A DNA stretch of 49,499 bases, taken from positions 1 through 49,499 of the forward strand of contig MVRV01000036.1 in the NCBI GenBank assembly GCA_002068015.1. The letters run 5' to 3'. Source of the stretch: Smithella sp. PtaU1.Bin162 (lineage in GTDB: Bacteria; Desulfobacterota; Syntrophia; Syntrophales; Smithellaceae). The position numbers and the translations under genes were made by a program. Positions 1-8,665 of the stretch are shown here, piece after piece (position 1 is the stretch's first letter; each line of letters opens with the position of its first letter). The notes below the pieces were generated by a model. The model had not been told where the DNA came from. It made no database searches and saw only the letters and a list, made by a program, of their open reading frames with translations.

Positions 1-746
1 GGACCATGGTCGTGGGGAACCGCATGGCCTTTTTTACCGACGTGCTCGGGCATTCTGCGCTGGCCGGGATCGCCATCGGAATTCTGTGCGGCTTCCGCGA
101 TCCGACATGGCCCATGATCATGATGGCCGTGGTACTGGCCGTGCTGGTCAATGTGTTCAAAGGCCTGACCAGGGCGTCCATGGACACGGTGTTGGGCGTC
201 TTTCTTGCTTTTATGGTGGCCCTGGGGATCGTGATCCTGAGCCGTCAGGGCGGGTTCGTTAAATACACGAAGTATCTGGTCGGTGATATCCTCGCGGTCT
301 CTCCGCTGGAGATTGTCTGGCTGGGATTCATATTCCTGGTCGTTTTCGTGTATTGGTATTGGGCGGCGAATGCCCTGATCCTCACCAGTATTAATAGTTC
401 CTTGGCGCGCAGCCGGCGGATCAGGACTTTTTTGGTGGAGACGGGCTTTACGATCCTCTTGGCCGTTGTGGTTATGATGTCGATCCGTCTGGTCGGGATC
501 TTGATTATCAATTCGCTGCTGGTCTTGCCTGCGGCAGCGAGCCGGAATTTTTCGCGCAGTATGCGGGCGTACACCGTCTGGGCTGTCGCCTTTAGCGTGG
601 CATCGGGGATCATGGGGCTGATCGTTTCGTATTATTGGGGGACAGCCTCGGGAGCCACCATAGTCCTGTTTTCGGTGGGATTCTATCTGGTATCGGTATG
701 GGCAGGGCGGTTAACATCCAGGTTGGGGAAGCCCCCTGGATGTTGA
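1..746 (+). CDS. ABC-3 family metal (Zn/Mn) transporter permease, 5' partial
   Basis: Inner-membrane permease of a zinc/manganese ABC importer of the ZnuB/MntB type. The frame is open from the window edge, and the first visible motif (RMAFFTDVLGHSALAGIAIG) is the family's conserved early segment, so roughly the first 30-40 residues lie upstream. About seven hydrophobic segments follow, with the conserved late stretch SIRLVGILIINSLLVLPAAA and a short basic C-terminus. The ATPase and binding-protein partners are presumably upstream. The next gene begins about 45 bases downstream on the same strand. Family assignment is secure; the metal is not determined. Confidence 0.9.
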   Translation, partial: TMVVGNRMAFFTDVLGHSALAGIAIGILCGFRDPTWPMIMMAVVLAVLVNVFKGLTRASMDTVLGVFLAFMVALGIVILSRQGGFVKYTKYLVGDILAVSPLEIVWLGFIFLVVFVYWYWAANALILTSINSSLARSRRIRTFLVETGFTILLAVVVMMSIRLVGILIINSLLVLPAAASRNFSRSMRAYTVWAVAFSVASGIMGLIVSYYWGTASGATIVLFSVGFYLVSVWAGRLTSRLGKPPGC

Positions 747-792
747 AGAAGGTGGGGAAAGAGTTTGCGGGAGTGTTCTCAAGGAGGATGTG

Positions 793-1677
793 ATGAAGAA
801 AGTAGTCCTGGGTCTTATCTTTTTCAGTCTGCTGGTTGCCCCGTCGTTATCTTTTGCCGGCGTGTGTTACCGGGGGGATTGTATAGTCGGGTCTTTTGAC
901 CAGACCCCGATATCCTATTCCGTGAGGGGCCAGGGGGAAGTGACGCTGGTCTTCATCCACGGCTGGAGTTGCGACGCCCGTTACTGGAGCGCGCAGGTCC
1001 CGTATTTCGCTCCGCGTTATCAGGTAGTTACCGTAGACCTCGCCGGACACGGGCACTCGGGTTCTTCGCGTGCCCATTACACCATGGGGGCCTTTGGGGA
1101 GGATGTGAAAGCGGTCGTAGATGACCTCGGTGCCCGGCGCGTGATCCTGATCGGGCACTCCATGGGCGGGACCGTGGCCGCACAGGCGGCGGTCCTTTTG
1201 AAAGAGCGCGTCATCGGCATCATCGGGGTGGATACCCTCCAGAATGTCGAGCCTGAGGTCACGCAGGAAAAGGCGGACGAAATGTATAAACCATTTACCG
1301 TCGATTTCCGTCCGGCCGCTGAAGGGTTTGTGCGCGGGATGTTCCCCGAGGGGGCGGACCCGAAGCTGGTAGACTGGGTGGCCGCGGACATGTCTTCCGC
1401 ACCGCCGGAAGTAGCCACCAGTGCCATGCGGGATCTGTTCGGGGGCTTTGTTGCAGGCAGCAACGCTGGGCTCTTCGAGCAGATCAGCGCGCCCGTCGTC
1501 TGTGTCAATGCCCGCCAATGGCCCACTGACGAGGAAGCCAACCGCCGGCACATGAAGTCATTTGCCGTGACCTACCTGGATGGCGTGGGGCATTTCCTGA
1601 TGATGGAAAAACCGGAGGAGTTCAACCCGGCCCTGGAGGCGGCGGTAGCCCGGATTGTCGGGCAGGGCGGGAAATGA
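793..1677 (+). CDS. Secreted alpha/beta hydrolase
   Basis: A roughly 294-residue alpha/beta-hydrolase fold protein with an N-terminal signal peptide (hydrophobic residues about 5-20, cleavage near SFAG). The oxyanion-side motif FIHGWSCD lies near residue 55. The nucleophile elbow GHSMGG has its serine near residue 123. A late GVGHFLMMEKPEEF supplies the catalytic histidine near residue 265. I start at ATG 793, with AGGAGG five bases upstream; a GTG sits just before it. Substrate cannot be told; relatives include esterases, lipases and haloperoxidase-like enzymes. Probably exported to the periplasm. Confidence 0.88.
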   Translation: MKKVVLGLIFFSLLVAPSLSFAGVCYRGDCIVGSFDQTPISYSVRGQGEVTLVFIHGWSCDARYWSAQVPYFAPRYQVVTVDLAGHGHSGSSRAHYTMGAFGEDVKAVVDDLGARRVILIGHSMGGTVAAQAAVLLKERVIGIIGVDTLQNVEPEVTQEKADEMYKPFTVDFRPAAEGFVRGMFPEGADPKLVDWVAADMSSAPPEVATSAMRDLFGGFVAGSNAGLFEQISAPVVCVNARQWPTDEEANRRHMKSFAVTYLDGVGHFLMMEKPEEFNPALEAAVARIVGQGGK

Positions 1678-1690
1678 GCGGCCCCTTCCG

Positions 1691-3430
1691 TTATTTCCGT
1701 TTTTGACATCCGCTGAAGACCGAGATGATCCCCAGGCGTTCTTCGCGGCAACGGGTTCGAAAATCATGTAACAATTCATATGACTCCGTTGCGGTGGGCG
1801 AGATGAAGTGCGGTATCGCCAGGCAGGCTGCATTCGGCGCCCGGTCAAGGAGCAATCCCGCGTCGGCGGTTTTTTCTATTTTGATTACGGGTCGGGAACT
1901 GTAGTAGCGGAATAAGTGGGCGGTCGGTTCTATGCTGCAGAGGAAAGGGCTGTCGCCTGAACGTTTTTCGGCCAGGCGCGTGGCTTCCCGGAAAGGCTGG
2001 GAATATTCGTTAATGAGGGCGGATGTCCCGTTGGACCATGTGGATAGCATGGCGGCAGAGATGGCCATTAAAGTCGCAGCAGAGAGGATGCGTCCATGCC
2101 GAAGGCCCAGGACCCTTTCGGTCCCGGCGGATATCCCCAACAAGATGAAAGGCAGGAGGCCCGCCCAGAACCGTTCGTAAAGAAAATAGGGGCGCGTAAG
2201 CCAGATCGCCACCGGCATCAGGATGAGCAGGATGAAAAGGATGTCAGGGCGCTGCGGATGGGTTCTGAACCTCAGGCCCCCCACGATGATCAAAAGGAAG
2301 ATCGGCAAGGCGGCGGCCCAGTGCGGAAGGGCGAGCAGACTGCTCCACAACTGCAGGAGGAAGGATCCGGAAGCCGGCGGGGGTGTTTGTCCGGACATTT
2401 CTATCAGGGGCCGTAGGTTCAGGAAAGAAAGCGTGATGCCTGCCAAAGCCAGTCCGATGCCGCAAGCCGTCCAGGCGGCTGCCGCCCCGGGTGGAAGTCT
2501 CTCGGGGGTTCGCCGGTTCAGGAGCGACAGGATCGACAAATGGATCATGGCTGCGATCGGAAAGAAAAGGAAGAAAAGATGAAATAACCCGCCCAGGATT
2601 GCGGTCACGGCGAGGAGGTCCCTTTTTCCTGCGGCAGGTCTTTCCAGTGTCTGGAAATAAAAAAGGATAAAAAGAGTGCTGCACAGGACATAACCGGAGT
2701 AGGCGCGGCCGGTTGTGCTCCAGATGACGTGTGCGGGGGAGATGGAAAGAAGCAAGGCGGCCCATAAGGTTGTTCTGGGAGAAAGCAGGGGCCGTGATGC
2801 CAGCCATACGGCGGTGATCGTTCCGATCCCGAAGATAAAGGCAGGGAGGCGGAAAGTCCATTCCGCCGGCCCGAAGAAGTCCCTCGAATAATAGCCCAGG
2901 AGGTTGTAAAGCAGGTGGTTGTTCGTTGTGACTGGAAAATGGCTGAAGAAATCCTGAATGGGTTTCAAATGGTGGGTGACACTGAACAGCTCATCGTATG
3001 AAAGTCCGCGGAGCATGAGGGGCCATCTTATGATGATCCCGATGATGCAGATGAGGAGGCCCCAGAAAAGTTCCCGGGAAGCTGGCGGGAGGGGGGATAC
3101 CTGTTGGGAGTCAGGATTGCTGCGGCGGAGGATGAGGCGTCCGCTTGTTCCGAAAACCAGGCAGAAAAGGCCTATTCCCGTGGCAATGGGAAGCAGGGCT
3201 CCCGCGGCGTTGGCCAGGAGGACGACCGTCTTGGGTTCGATCTTCGCATCGGGAGAGAAAAGGCGGGTCAGCAAAGGAAGAAAGGTTTCGAGCAGAACCT
3301 GGGGCGTTATGAGGGAACAGGCGAGGCTCAGCGAAAGAAGGGTAGCTCCGGTAACGGCATAAGTTGTCGCCAGGAGGCGTGGCCAGCGACCAGGATTCTC
3401 TATTGCAGGTTGTAACCTGATTTTATTCAT
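1691..3430 (-). CDS. Membrane glycosyltransferase, family 39-like (ArnT/PMT type)
   Basis: A polytopic protein of about 579 residues with roughly a dozen hydrophobic segments. The loop after the second or third segment carries RGLSYDELFSVTHH, where the acidic DE pair matches the catalytic loop of GT39/ArnT-like lipid-linked sugar transferases. A short soluble C-terminal region follows the last membrane segment. I start at the ATG giving MNKIRLQPAIENPG, because the residues upstream in frame look non-coding. Convergent with the hydrolase, with only 13 bases between stops. It probably transfers a sugar from a polyprenyl phosphate to an envelope acceptor; acceptor unknown. Confidence 0.8.
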   Translation of the reverse strand: MNKIRLQPAIENPGRWPRLLATTYAVTGATLLSLSLACSLITPQVLLETFLPLLTRLFSPDAKIEPKTVVLLANAAGALLPIATGIGLFCLVFGTSGRLILRRSNPDSQQVSPLPPASRELFWGLLICIIGIIIRWPLMLRGLSYDELFSVTHHLKPIQDFFSHFPVTTNNHLLYNLLGYYSRDFFGPAEWTFRLPAFIFGIGTITAVWLASRPLLSPRTTLWAALLLSISPAHVIWSTTGRAYSGYVLCSTLFILFYFQTLERPAAGKRDLLAVTAILGGLFHLFFLFFPIAAMIHLSILSLLNRRTPERLPPGAAAAWTACGIGLALAGITLSFLNLRPLIEMSGQTPPPASGSFLLQLWSSLLALPHWAAALPIFLLIIVGGLRFRTHPQRPDILFILLILMPVAIWLTRPYFLYERFWAGLLPFILLGISAGTERVLGLRHGRILSAATLMAISAAMLSTWSNGTSALINEYSQPFREATRLAEKRSGDSPFLCSIEPTAHLFRYYSSRPVIKIEKTADAGLLLDRAPNAACLAIPHFISPTATESYELLHDFRTRCREERLGIISVFSGCQKRK

Positions 3431-3586
3431 TGGAAAGACCCGACAAAAAGATGATATCTCCCCCTGGGGCCTATTTCTACACATATCTATTGATATTTCG
3501 AACGGCAGTCTGCCTTGATTTTTCCTGCCGTTAAGTCATAATCATTTATCTTATATGGATGGCCCGCAGGTCCGAAAGGAGGGGGT

Positions 3587-4453
3587 TTGAAACTCGGAAT
3601 CTTATTTTTGACGCCATTATTTCTTGCCCTTATGTTTGCGTTCGCATTGGCTGCTCAGCCTGAAAACTCCCTCGTCGTTCCCGACAAGGTCGGACTGTAT
3701 TTAAGCCCGTCCCATAAAGAAAGCGATCTGCCGGCGCTCGTACTGACTGCTTTTGCCGGAAGCGGCTGTGATTATGCCGGGAGCCTTCAAATAACCCATG
3801 CTATGAAGCCGGGGCAGCCGAACGTCTATACAAAAGGCGGAAGAATCGACATATGGGACATTAACATAAACGGCTACGAATTCAGGAAGGAAAGCCGTTC
3901 AGTCGACAGGAGTTGTCCGGCGGTGATAACAGAAGCCCGTACGGTCATTGAACTGTCCGAGGTGATGCGTAACAACCCCCAATTGCAGCTGAGAATTATC
4001 CTGAAAGATCGGACGAATGATTTTGAGCTGAAATATTACGGAGGCGTTGTTTACCTTGATCCCCTGGAGGCAACCAATGTGGTCAGCTGGAATCCTGCCG
4101 AGAATATGCCTGAACGGCCGCAGGGGCTGGGGTTTCTGACGGCTCCTTTTATAAATCAATTAGCCGAAATACGTGTTAGCGGGACATATGCCAACAACTC
4201 CGATCTTGCCGCGAAATTGCGCGATTATGTCCGTAGCGCGGGATATGATCTCATCGACGAGAGAATTCCAGGATATCCCGGGAAGGGCCCTTTAGATGAA
4301 TGTATTGTTTTTGTCCCTGATGGAAAAGAAAACCCGGATGAATTTAAGATTATCGGCCGGATCGGTTATCATGAAGTTCCCGGAGGAGATCAAATGATTG
4401 AGGTCGGGCTCATAAAGAAAAAGGCGGTCAATCCTCTTTTTGTCCGTTACTGA
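3587..4453 (+). CDS. Exported hypothetical protein
   Basis: A 288-residue protein starting at TTG 3587, with a strong AAAGGAGGGGG ribosome site immediately before it. Residues 1-22 are a clear signal peptide ending LALA-AQPEN. The mature part has four cysteines or so, alternating beta-like segments and no motif I recognise. It stands alone between a divergent glycosyltransferase and a methyltransferase. Confidence 0.75.
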   Translation: MKLGILFLTPLFLALMFAFALAAQPENSLVVPDKVGLYLSPSHKESDLPALVLTAFAGSGCDYAGSLQITHAMKPGQPNVYTKGGRIDIWDININGYEFRKESRSVDRSCPAVITEARTVIELSEVMRNNPQLQLRIILKDRTNDFELKYYGGVVYLDPLEATNVVSWNPAENMPERPQGLGFLTAPFINQLAEIRVSGTYANNSDLAAKLRDYVRSAGYDLIDERIPGYPGKGPLDECIVFVPDGKENPDEFKIIGRIGYHEVPGGDQMIEVGLIKKKAVNPLFVRY

Positions 4454-4550
4454 ACAGATTGTATCTGCTTTTCGGATGGCCGGTGGCAGACTTAAGTAAT
4501 GCGATGACAGGCCCGGTCGAATCGGCGGGGCGTTCTAAGAAAGGGTTAAA

Positions 4551-5315
4551 ATGAAACAATGGTACGAGTCATTATTCGAGAATTACGCCCGTCAATATGA
4601 CAAAGAAAGCTTTGTCCGGGGGACGGTGGGCGAGTGTGATTTTATCGAGGCTGAGGTCGGGCGAGACAAATCCATCAAGATCCTTGATATCGGATGCGGC
4701 ACCGGTCGCCACGCAATCGAGTTGACGAGAAGAGGGTATAAGGTGACCGGCGTTGACCTGTCCGAATCCCAGCTTGAAAGAGCAAGGGAAAAATCCCGGG
4801 AGGCGGGGATGAAGATCGATTTTCAAAGACATGACGCCAGAAAACTCCCCTTTGAAGGCGAGTTTGATCTGGCGATCATGCTTTGCGAAGGCGGGTTTTC
4901 TCTTATGGAAACGGATGAGATGAATTTCGCGATCCTGAAGAGCGCGGCTAAAGCACTTAAGCGCCCGGGGAAATTCATTTTTACTACCTTAAACGGCTTG
5001 TTCCCGCTGTTCCATTCGGTCAATGACTTCTATAAGTCGGCGCAGAAAGAAGGCCAGTCCCAGTGCAAGGAGTGTTCCTTTGATCTGATGACGTTCCGCG
5101 ATCATAACACCGTTGTCTTTGAGGACGATTCCGGCAAGAAAAAAGAACTGACGTGTAACGAACGCTATTACGTGCCCAGCGAGATAACGTGGCTTCTCAA
5201 AAGCCTTGGATTCAAAAAGATCGACATCTTTGGCGCGAAGCTGGGGGCATACTCGAGGAACAACAAGCTGACCACGGACGATTTCGAAATGCTCGTCGTT
5301 GCTTCAAAATTATAG
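4551..5315 (+). CDS. Class I SAM-dependent methyltransferase
   Basis: A soluble protein of about 254 residues. The SAM-binding motif I ILDIGCGTGRHAIEL lies at residues about 44-58, the acidic end of strand 2 (VTGVDLS) follows about 20 residues later, and motif IV-like FDLAIMLCEGGFSL is near residue 105. The C-terminal part (YYVPSEITWLLKSLGFKKI) is the usual methyltransferase domain 25/11 tail. Substrate unknown; small-molecule methyltransferases have this layout. It is the last gene of the left flank that shares the GC-rich character of miaB at the other end. Confidence 0.88.
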   Translation: MKQWYESLFENYARQYDKESFVRGTVGECDFIEAEVGRDKSIKILDIGCGTGRHAIELTRRGYKVTGVDLSESQLERAREKSREAGMKIDFQRHDARKLPFEGEFDLAIMLCEGGFSLMETDEMNFAILKSAAKALKRPGKFIFTTLNGLFPLFHSVNDFYKSAQKEGQSQCKECSFDLMTFRDHNTVVFEDDSGKKKELTCNERYYVPSEITWLLKSLGFKKIDIFGAKLGAYSRNNKLTTDDFEMLVVASKL

Positions 5316-5460
5316 GAGGGAATTTGTCTCATCGGGCGGACTTTTTGGGAGAATGATGTGGTAAAATGAGCTAAATTTGAAAATTGCGTTCAAGAGAGGT
5401 GCGGTATTTGTACCATTAAACGGCGAAGTGCTTTGCCGAGATCAATAACTTGCAAGAAGG

Positions 5461-5505
5461 AACCCCGATGGAAGATTGATAATCCAATCGGGGTTTCGCG
5501 CTTTT
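5461..5505 (+). terminator. Rho-independent-type terminator hairpin
   Basis: AACCCCGAT (5461-5469) pairs with ATCGGGGTT (5487-5495), extended by GG/CC with one bulge. A T-rich stretch follows at 5501-5504. It lies in the 285-base gap between the methyltransferase and the first accessory gene. The rest of that gap shows nothing clear. Confidence 0.6.
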
Positions 5506-5600
5506 AAAGAGAATATAAAGTCAGTCGAATGTGATAAAAAGTCAACTTGAGCTTTTATGCACAAAATTGAGTCTAACGTGAATCCAGGAGTATAAATAAG

Positions 5601-6401
5601 ATGAATACAAAAAGAAACATTCTTGATCTTCAAAAGAGGCAATTAAAGTTAGAAATTGAGTCAATTCGTCTAGCCATTCAACACGGAGCCGTGAAAGGAG
5701 CGGAGGCGGAGCTTGCTTTTAGACGATTTCTAAGAAAACACCTGCCTCAAAGGTATAAGTTGTCGTCAGGTTTTGTTGTTAACGGTAATAGCGTATCGAG
5801 TCAGCACGATATTGTGGTTTATGATGATCTTCTTAATTCTCCATTATATTTTGAGGGTGGTTCAGGGTCGTTTTTAGGGGGTGCTGTCTATGGTGTTATC
5901 GAGACAACAATAGTAAAGCTTGGGAAACAAAAGCTAGAACAGGACATAGAAAAGATTGCAGCGTTAAGAAGGATGTTTCCTGCGGGAAAGATGGATTTTC
6001 AGAAAGTTATTTCCCGTCCCATTATTGGTGAAGATGAATTAAAAGAAAATATTGAATATACGTTACAATCTGGCCAGTCAATTGTAGAAGAAGTTGTGAT
6101 TTCTTCTCCGCCGCGACCGAGGACGTTCTTATGCGCATTGGATGGGGCAGATTACGGATCCGTTGAAAATTTATCACAGGTTGTGTGGGAATTGACCAAA
6201 AAACACGACGCACATATACATGGTTTATTAGTTTTAAATAGCAACTGTCCCGATTGGTTATTAGCGACAAAAGCCTTTTCCAATTATGAAGTGGACATTA
6301 TCCAAGAAGATGCCCTTTATCGGTTTGTAGAAAATATGCGTCGTAGTTTTCAAGGCATGTATGTGGGCAAATATCCAGCTGCGGATGTTGAGCTTTGCTG
6401 A
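5601..6401 (+). CDS. DUF6602-family protein
   Basis: A 266-residue protein whose first 120 residues follow the DUF6602 pattern: a helical start, then HGAVKGAEAELAFRRFLRKH, a glycine-rich SSGFVV strand, and SQHDIVVYDDLLNSPLYFE. The HD-V-YD block resembles the metal-binding core of nuclease-like folds in proteins often found near restriction systems; that role is inference. The C-terminal half is less conserved. CAGGAG precedes the ATG. First gene of the accessory stretch and clearly more AT-rich than the genes to its left. Confidence 0.7.
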   Translation: MNTKRNILDLQKRQLKLEIESIRLAIQHGAVKGAEAELAFRRFLRKHLPQRYKLSSGFVVNGNSVSSQHDIVVYDDLLNSPLYFEGGSGSFLGGAVYGVIETTIVKLGKQKLEQDIEKIAALRRMFPAGKMDFQKVISRPIIGEDELKENIEYTLQSGQSIVEEVVISSPPRPRTFLCALDGADYGSVENLSQVVWELTKKHDAHIHGLLVLNSNCPDWLLATKAFSNYEVDIIQEDALYRFVENMRRSFQGMYVGKYPAADVELC

Positions 6402-6420
6402 GATGGGGTGAGAAATAGAT

Positions 6421-6762
6421 ATGGCATCGGATTTGTCGTTTGTAGAGTTTATCGCCGAACAGATGAAAGAGGCCGGACCGGTTACGTACCGGAAAATGTT
6501 CGGGGAGTATGCCCTGTATTGCGACGGAAAGGTCATTGCCCTCATTTGCGATGACCGGCTGTTTATCAAACCTACCGACGCGGGCAGGAAATTTATCGGG
6601 GCTGTTGTCGAGGCTCCGGCCTATCCGGGAGCAAAGCCGAGTTTCCTTATTGAAGACAAATTTGAAGACCGGGAATGGATCAGCGGTCTGGCCAGGATCA
6701 CCGCCGACAGTCTTCCCGGGCCTAAACCTAAAAAGCAGAAGGCGGGCCGGAATAACAGGTAA
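6421..6762 (+). CDS. TfoX N-terminal domain protein
   Basis: 113 residues covering a single TfoX-N domain: FIAEQMKEAGPVTYRKMFGE, then YALYCDGKVIALICDDRLFIKPT, a proline/glycine turn, and a basic tail PKPKKQKAGRNNR. Proteins of this length lack the C-terminal domain of full TfoX. They are common in bacteria, and only the larger relatives have a known role (competence regulation). Nineteen bases after the DUF6602 gene, probably co-transcribed. The gene is more GC-rich than its neighbour. Confidence 0.8.
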   Translation: MASDLSFVEFIAEQMKEAGPVTYRKMFGEYALYCDGKVIALICDDRLFIKPTDAGRKFIGAVVEAPAYPGAKPSFLIEDKFEDREWISGLARITADSLPGPKPKKQKAGRNNR

Positions 6763-6774
6763 ATGGTCTATCAG

Positions 6775-6850
6775 GACTTGCCTAAAAGTCTATCTATTTA
6801 CCTACGGCTTGTGGATAAATATCGGGCATCGCGTGCGGGAATATATGAAA
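6775..6850 (+). repeat. miaB-5'-like junction repeat, copy 1
   Basis: Read in the frame of the other copies, 6777-6847 gives LKVYLFTYGLWINIGHRVREYM. KVYLxTYG is the start of a MiaB-type protein, but the Fe-S cysteine codon (6809-6811) is TTG. DNA around ACCTACGGCT is shared with the copies at 16.7 and 19.0 kb. It separates the TfoX-N gene from the next module. There is no ATG at the usual place, so this copy is degraded. Confidence 0.55.
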
Positions 6851-6970
6851 GACGCCAGATTTTGTTTTATCCCACACCCGGAAAACCATGTCCGGGAGGG
6901 CAGGGATGAATGGTCTTCGGATGGGATTCCGACCACGCCTCGGAGAGGCGAATTAAAAGGAGCCGTCTCC

Positions 6971-7720
6971 GTGAGGGCGGGGGGCCCCATCCCCGGGATC
7001 GATTCTTCCGGTAGTTTCTTGATCCCCGGAATAAATATTCTTATTGTGGTGATATGGTTCCTCTTGTCGCCTGGATCCGCTTTTGGGGAATCAGGGCCAT
7101 TAACTGTGGAGCAGGCGGTATCGATTGGCCAGGAGTATCTGCAGGCCGGCCCGCTTTACACGAGGCTGGACCAAACCAGGAAGCCCCGGGCGGAGGCGCT
7201 TGCCTGTAAAGATAATAAGTATTCTTACAGTTGCGGCCCTTATAACCACCAGCCTGCCCAACAGGGATATTCAAACTATTGGGTTTTGGAATACGCGTTG
7301 AAACCTGAGCAGGCCATTACGCTTAACATTGGGAACTTACAGGCTTATTGGCTGTTGATTGATTTGGACACGGGGAAGGTGGTGGAAAAGGATGACTTTG
7401 AAACGCAGTGGATGGTCACATATCTTTTGCAAAAGATGTGGGCCGGGTTGGAAGGAGAGAAACAGGCCGATATATTTCAGGCAGGATATTTCCTTTACTG
7501 GTATCAGGGGGAGCATGCCAAACAATTAAATGCGTCGTTGACAGAATTTCCTTGGATGCCCGATGAAATTTTTAAATATCAGCTGTTGAATGATTTGGGG
7601 GCAGCATTTTACATCATGGGGGAAGCGTCCTATTGGAAGCAGGATTATTGCGTAGCCAAAAAAATTTTTAAAATGCTGATCGATGATTTTGGGTATGCGC
7701 AGATATATTCATCCAGGTGA
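6971..7720 (+). CDS. Exported hypothetical protein
   Basis: About 249 residues from GTG 6971, chosen because AAAAGGAG lies eight bases upstream, right after a CGCCTC-GGA-GAGGCG hairpin. A hydrophobic signal segment (ILIVVIWFLLSPGSAFG) ends near residue 37. The mature protein has the pattern LTVEQAVSIGQEYL and an aromatic-rich YSNYWVLEYALKP, with further alternating strands and helices. I do not recognise a family. The same frame is open a long way upstream through the junction repeat, but that part reads like noncoding sequence. Followed at once by 7725-8063. Confidence 0.55.
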   Translation: MRAGGPIPGIDSSGSFLIPGINILIVVIWFLLSPGSAFGESGPLTVEQAVSIGQEYLQAGPLYTRLDQTRKPRAEALACKDNKYSYSCGPYNHQPAQQGYSNYWVLEYALKPEQAITLNIGNLQAYWLLIDLDTGKVVEKDDFETQWMVTYLLQKMWAGLEGEKQADIFQAGYFLYWYQGEHAKQLNASLTEFPWMPDEIFKYQLLNDLGAAFYIMGEASYWKQDYCVAKKIFKMLIDDFGYAQIYSSR

Positions 7721-7724
7721 TCCT

Positions 7725-8063
7725 ATGACATCGAGACCGCCCAGACAGTTAAACCCGGGTTTTTCATTAGCCCCCTCGCCTTCGCTTCGGGGCGGATTGA
7801 TTATTGTTCTGTCTTTAGTTAGTGTTATCTTCCCGGCTAGGGTGGAAGCTACTGGGCATTGGAAACCGGCGGAAGCAGCCGCGCAGCGTTTACTGGAGAT
7901 GGAAGATAAATGCGTCAGCCAGGACAAGACCGATAATATCAACGCGAATGCCGGGGATATTATCGGTCTTGTCCTGGCATTCGCGTTGATATTATCGGTC
8001 TATCAACGCGAATGCCGGGGATACAAAACCTGCCCCGGTAACAACAGTTTATCATTCCGATAA
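7725..8063 (+). CDS. Small exported or membrane hypothetical, probably disrupted
   Basis: 112 residues from ATG 7725 with AGGTGATCC just upstream. Residues about 24-45 (GLIIVLSLVSVIFPARVEA) look like a signal peptide, followed by a helix KPAEAAAQRLLEMEDKC. The last third is encoded by a dense inverted and direct repeat (7921-8023), so it may be junk added by that rearrangement. After the repeat another frame stays open into 8101-8532 and encodes a membrane segment. One longer ancestral gene may therefore have been frameshifted here. Confidence 0.4.
   Translation: MTSRPPRQLNPGFSLAPSPSLRGGLIIVLSLVSVIFPARVEATGHWKPAEAAAQRLLEMEDKCVSQDKTDNINANAGDIIGLVLAFALILSVYQRECRGYKTCPGNNSLSFR
7921..8023. repeat. 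Nested inverted and direct repeat tract
   Basis: 7921-7940 is an exact inverted match to 7956-7975 (20 bases). 7928-7952 is an exact inverted match to 7976-8000 (25 bases). 7938-7959 is an exact direct repeat of 8002-8023 (22 bases). One short sequence is therefore present forwards, backwards and forwards again, the pattern left by replication template switching. Confidence 0.9.
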
Positions 8064-8217
8064 GACGGGAGGGGCAAAGGGGGAGGCCGATAACCGGCGT
8101 GTGAAAATACGGACGACCCGTTTGGGTCTTTTATGGCTGGGCTGGACCTTTTTGTTGGCGGTTCTTTTGGCGAGGGCTATTTTGCGGATTTGGCATGGGA
8201 ACAAAAGGGAGAAACCA

Positions 8218-8532
8218 ATGTTTGACTTTGAAAAACCCTGGATGGCGATAGAGGAGAAAACGAGGGTTTCTTTTGAAAAGGAATTGCAGAAGGAATTGGG
8301 AGAAGAACATCCGTTGTATCAGAAAGCAGTCAGGGCTATTGCTCGAAGAGAGGATGGCGATGATGTTTTATTTCTCTTGGATCCGCAAACAACCGAATGC
8401 GCTGTGGTTCATTTGACGTGGCAAGGCTGCAGAGATTTTGACGAGAAATGGCCTATGGCAGAAATATTCATGTCCCTGGATGAATTTAAAGTGAAGAGAA
8501 TGCTGCCGGATCATGATGAGTTTTGTGACTAG
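8218..8532 (+). CDS. Small hypothetical protein
   Basis: 104 acidic residues starting MFDFEKPWMAIEEKTR, with GGGAGAAACC correctly spaced before the ATG. The frame is open upstream to GTG 8101 and beyond, adding a membrane helix (LGLLWLGWTFLLAVLLARAI), so a longer membrane-anchored form is possible. The sequence LFLLDPQTTECAVVHLTW looks like a beta sheet. Small soluble proteins of this type are often immunity-like, but I have no specific match. Last gene before junction copy 2. Confidence 0.55.
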   Translation: MFDFEKPWMAIEEKTRVSFEKELQKELGEEHPLYQKAVRAIARREDGDDVLFLLDPQTTECAVVHLTWQGCRDFDEKWPMAEIFMSLDEFKVKRMLPDHDEFCD

Positions 8533-8549
8533 GATCGGTGGGCAGAATA

Positions 8550-8640
8550 TCGTTGAGCCGGGCCGAGACGGACTTTCTCGTAACTTCCGGCTGGGCGATG
8601 GTGGCGTTATCGTACGGCATTGCTGGGGTTTTTAAGTAAA
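8550..8640 (+). repeat. miaB-5'-like junction repeat, copy 2
   Basis: In frame: DFLVTSGWAMVALSYGIAGVFK then TAA at 8637-8639. FLVTSGWAM matches FLVTFGWAM in the 17.78 kb copy, and the DNA GGCTGGGCGATGG is identical in both. The cysteine position (8592-8594) is TGG. Confidence 0.6.
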
Positions 8641-8665
8641 ATTTACTCTTATCAGGGAGCGCCTT

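Noticed and set aside
847..1553. Long minus-strand open frames opposite the alpha/beta hydrolase
   Set aside because: Mirror frames of a GC-rich gene; composition is unnatural and the plus-strand protein has clear motifs.
5370..5440. Possible leftmost miaB-like junction (LKIAFKRGA)
   Set aside because: Only a few residues fit and nothing aligns after them. It may be the oldest decayed copy, but I cannot support it.
6509..6970. N-terminal extension of the exported protein through TfoX-N and the junction
   Set aside because: It overlaps a well-defined gene in another frame and a better start (GTG 6971 with ribosome site) exists.
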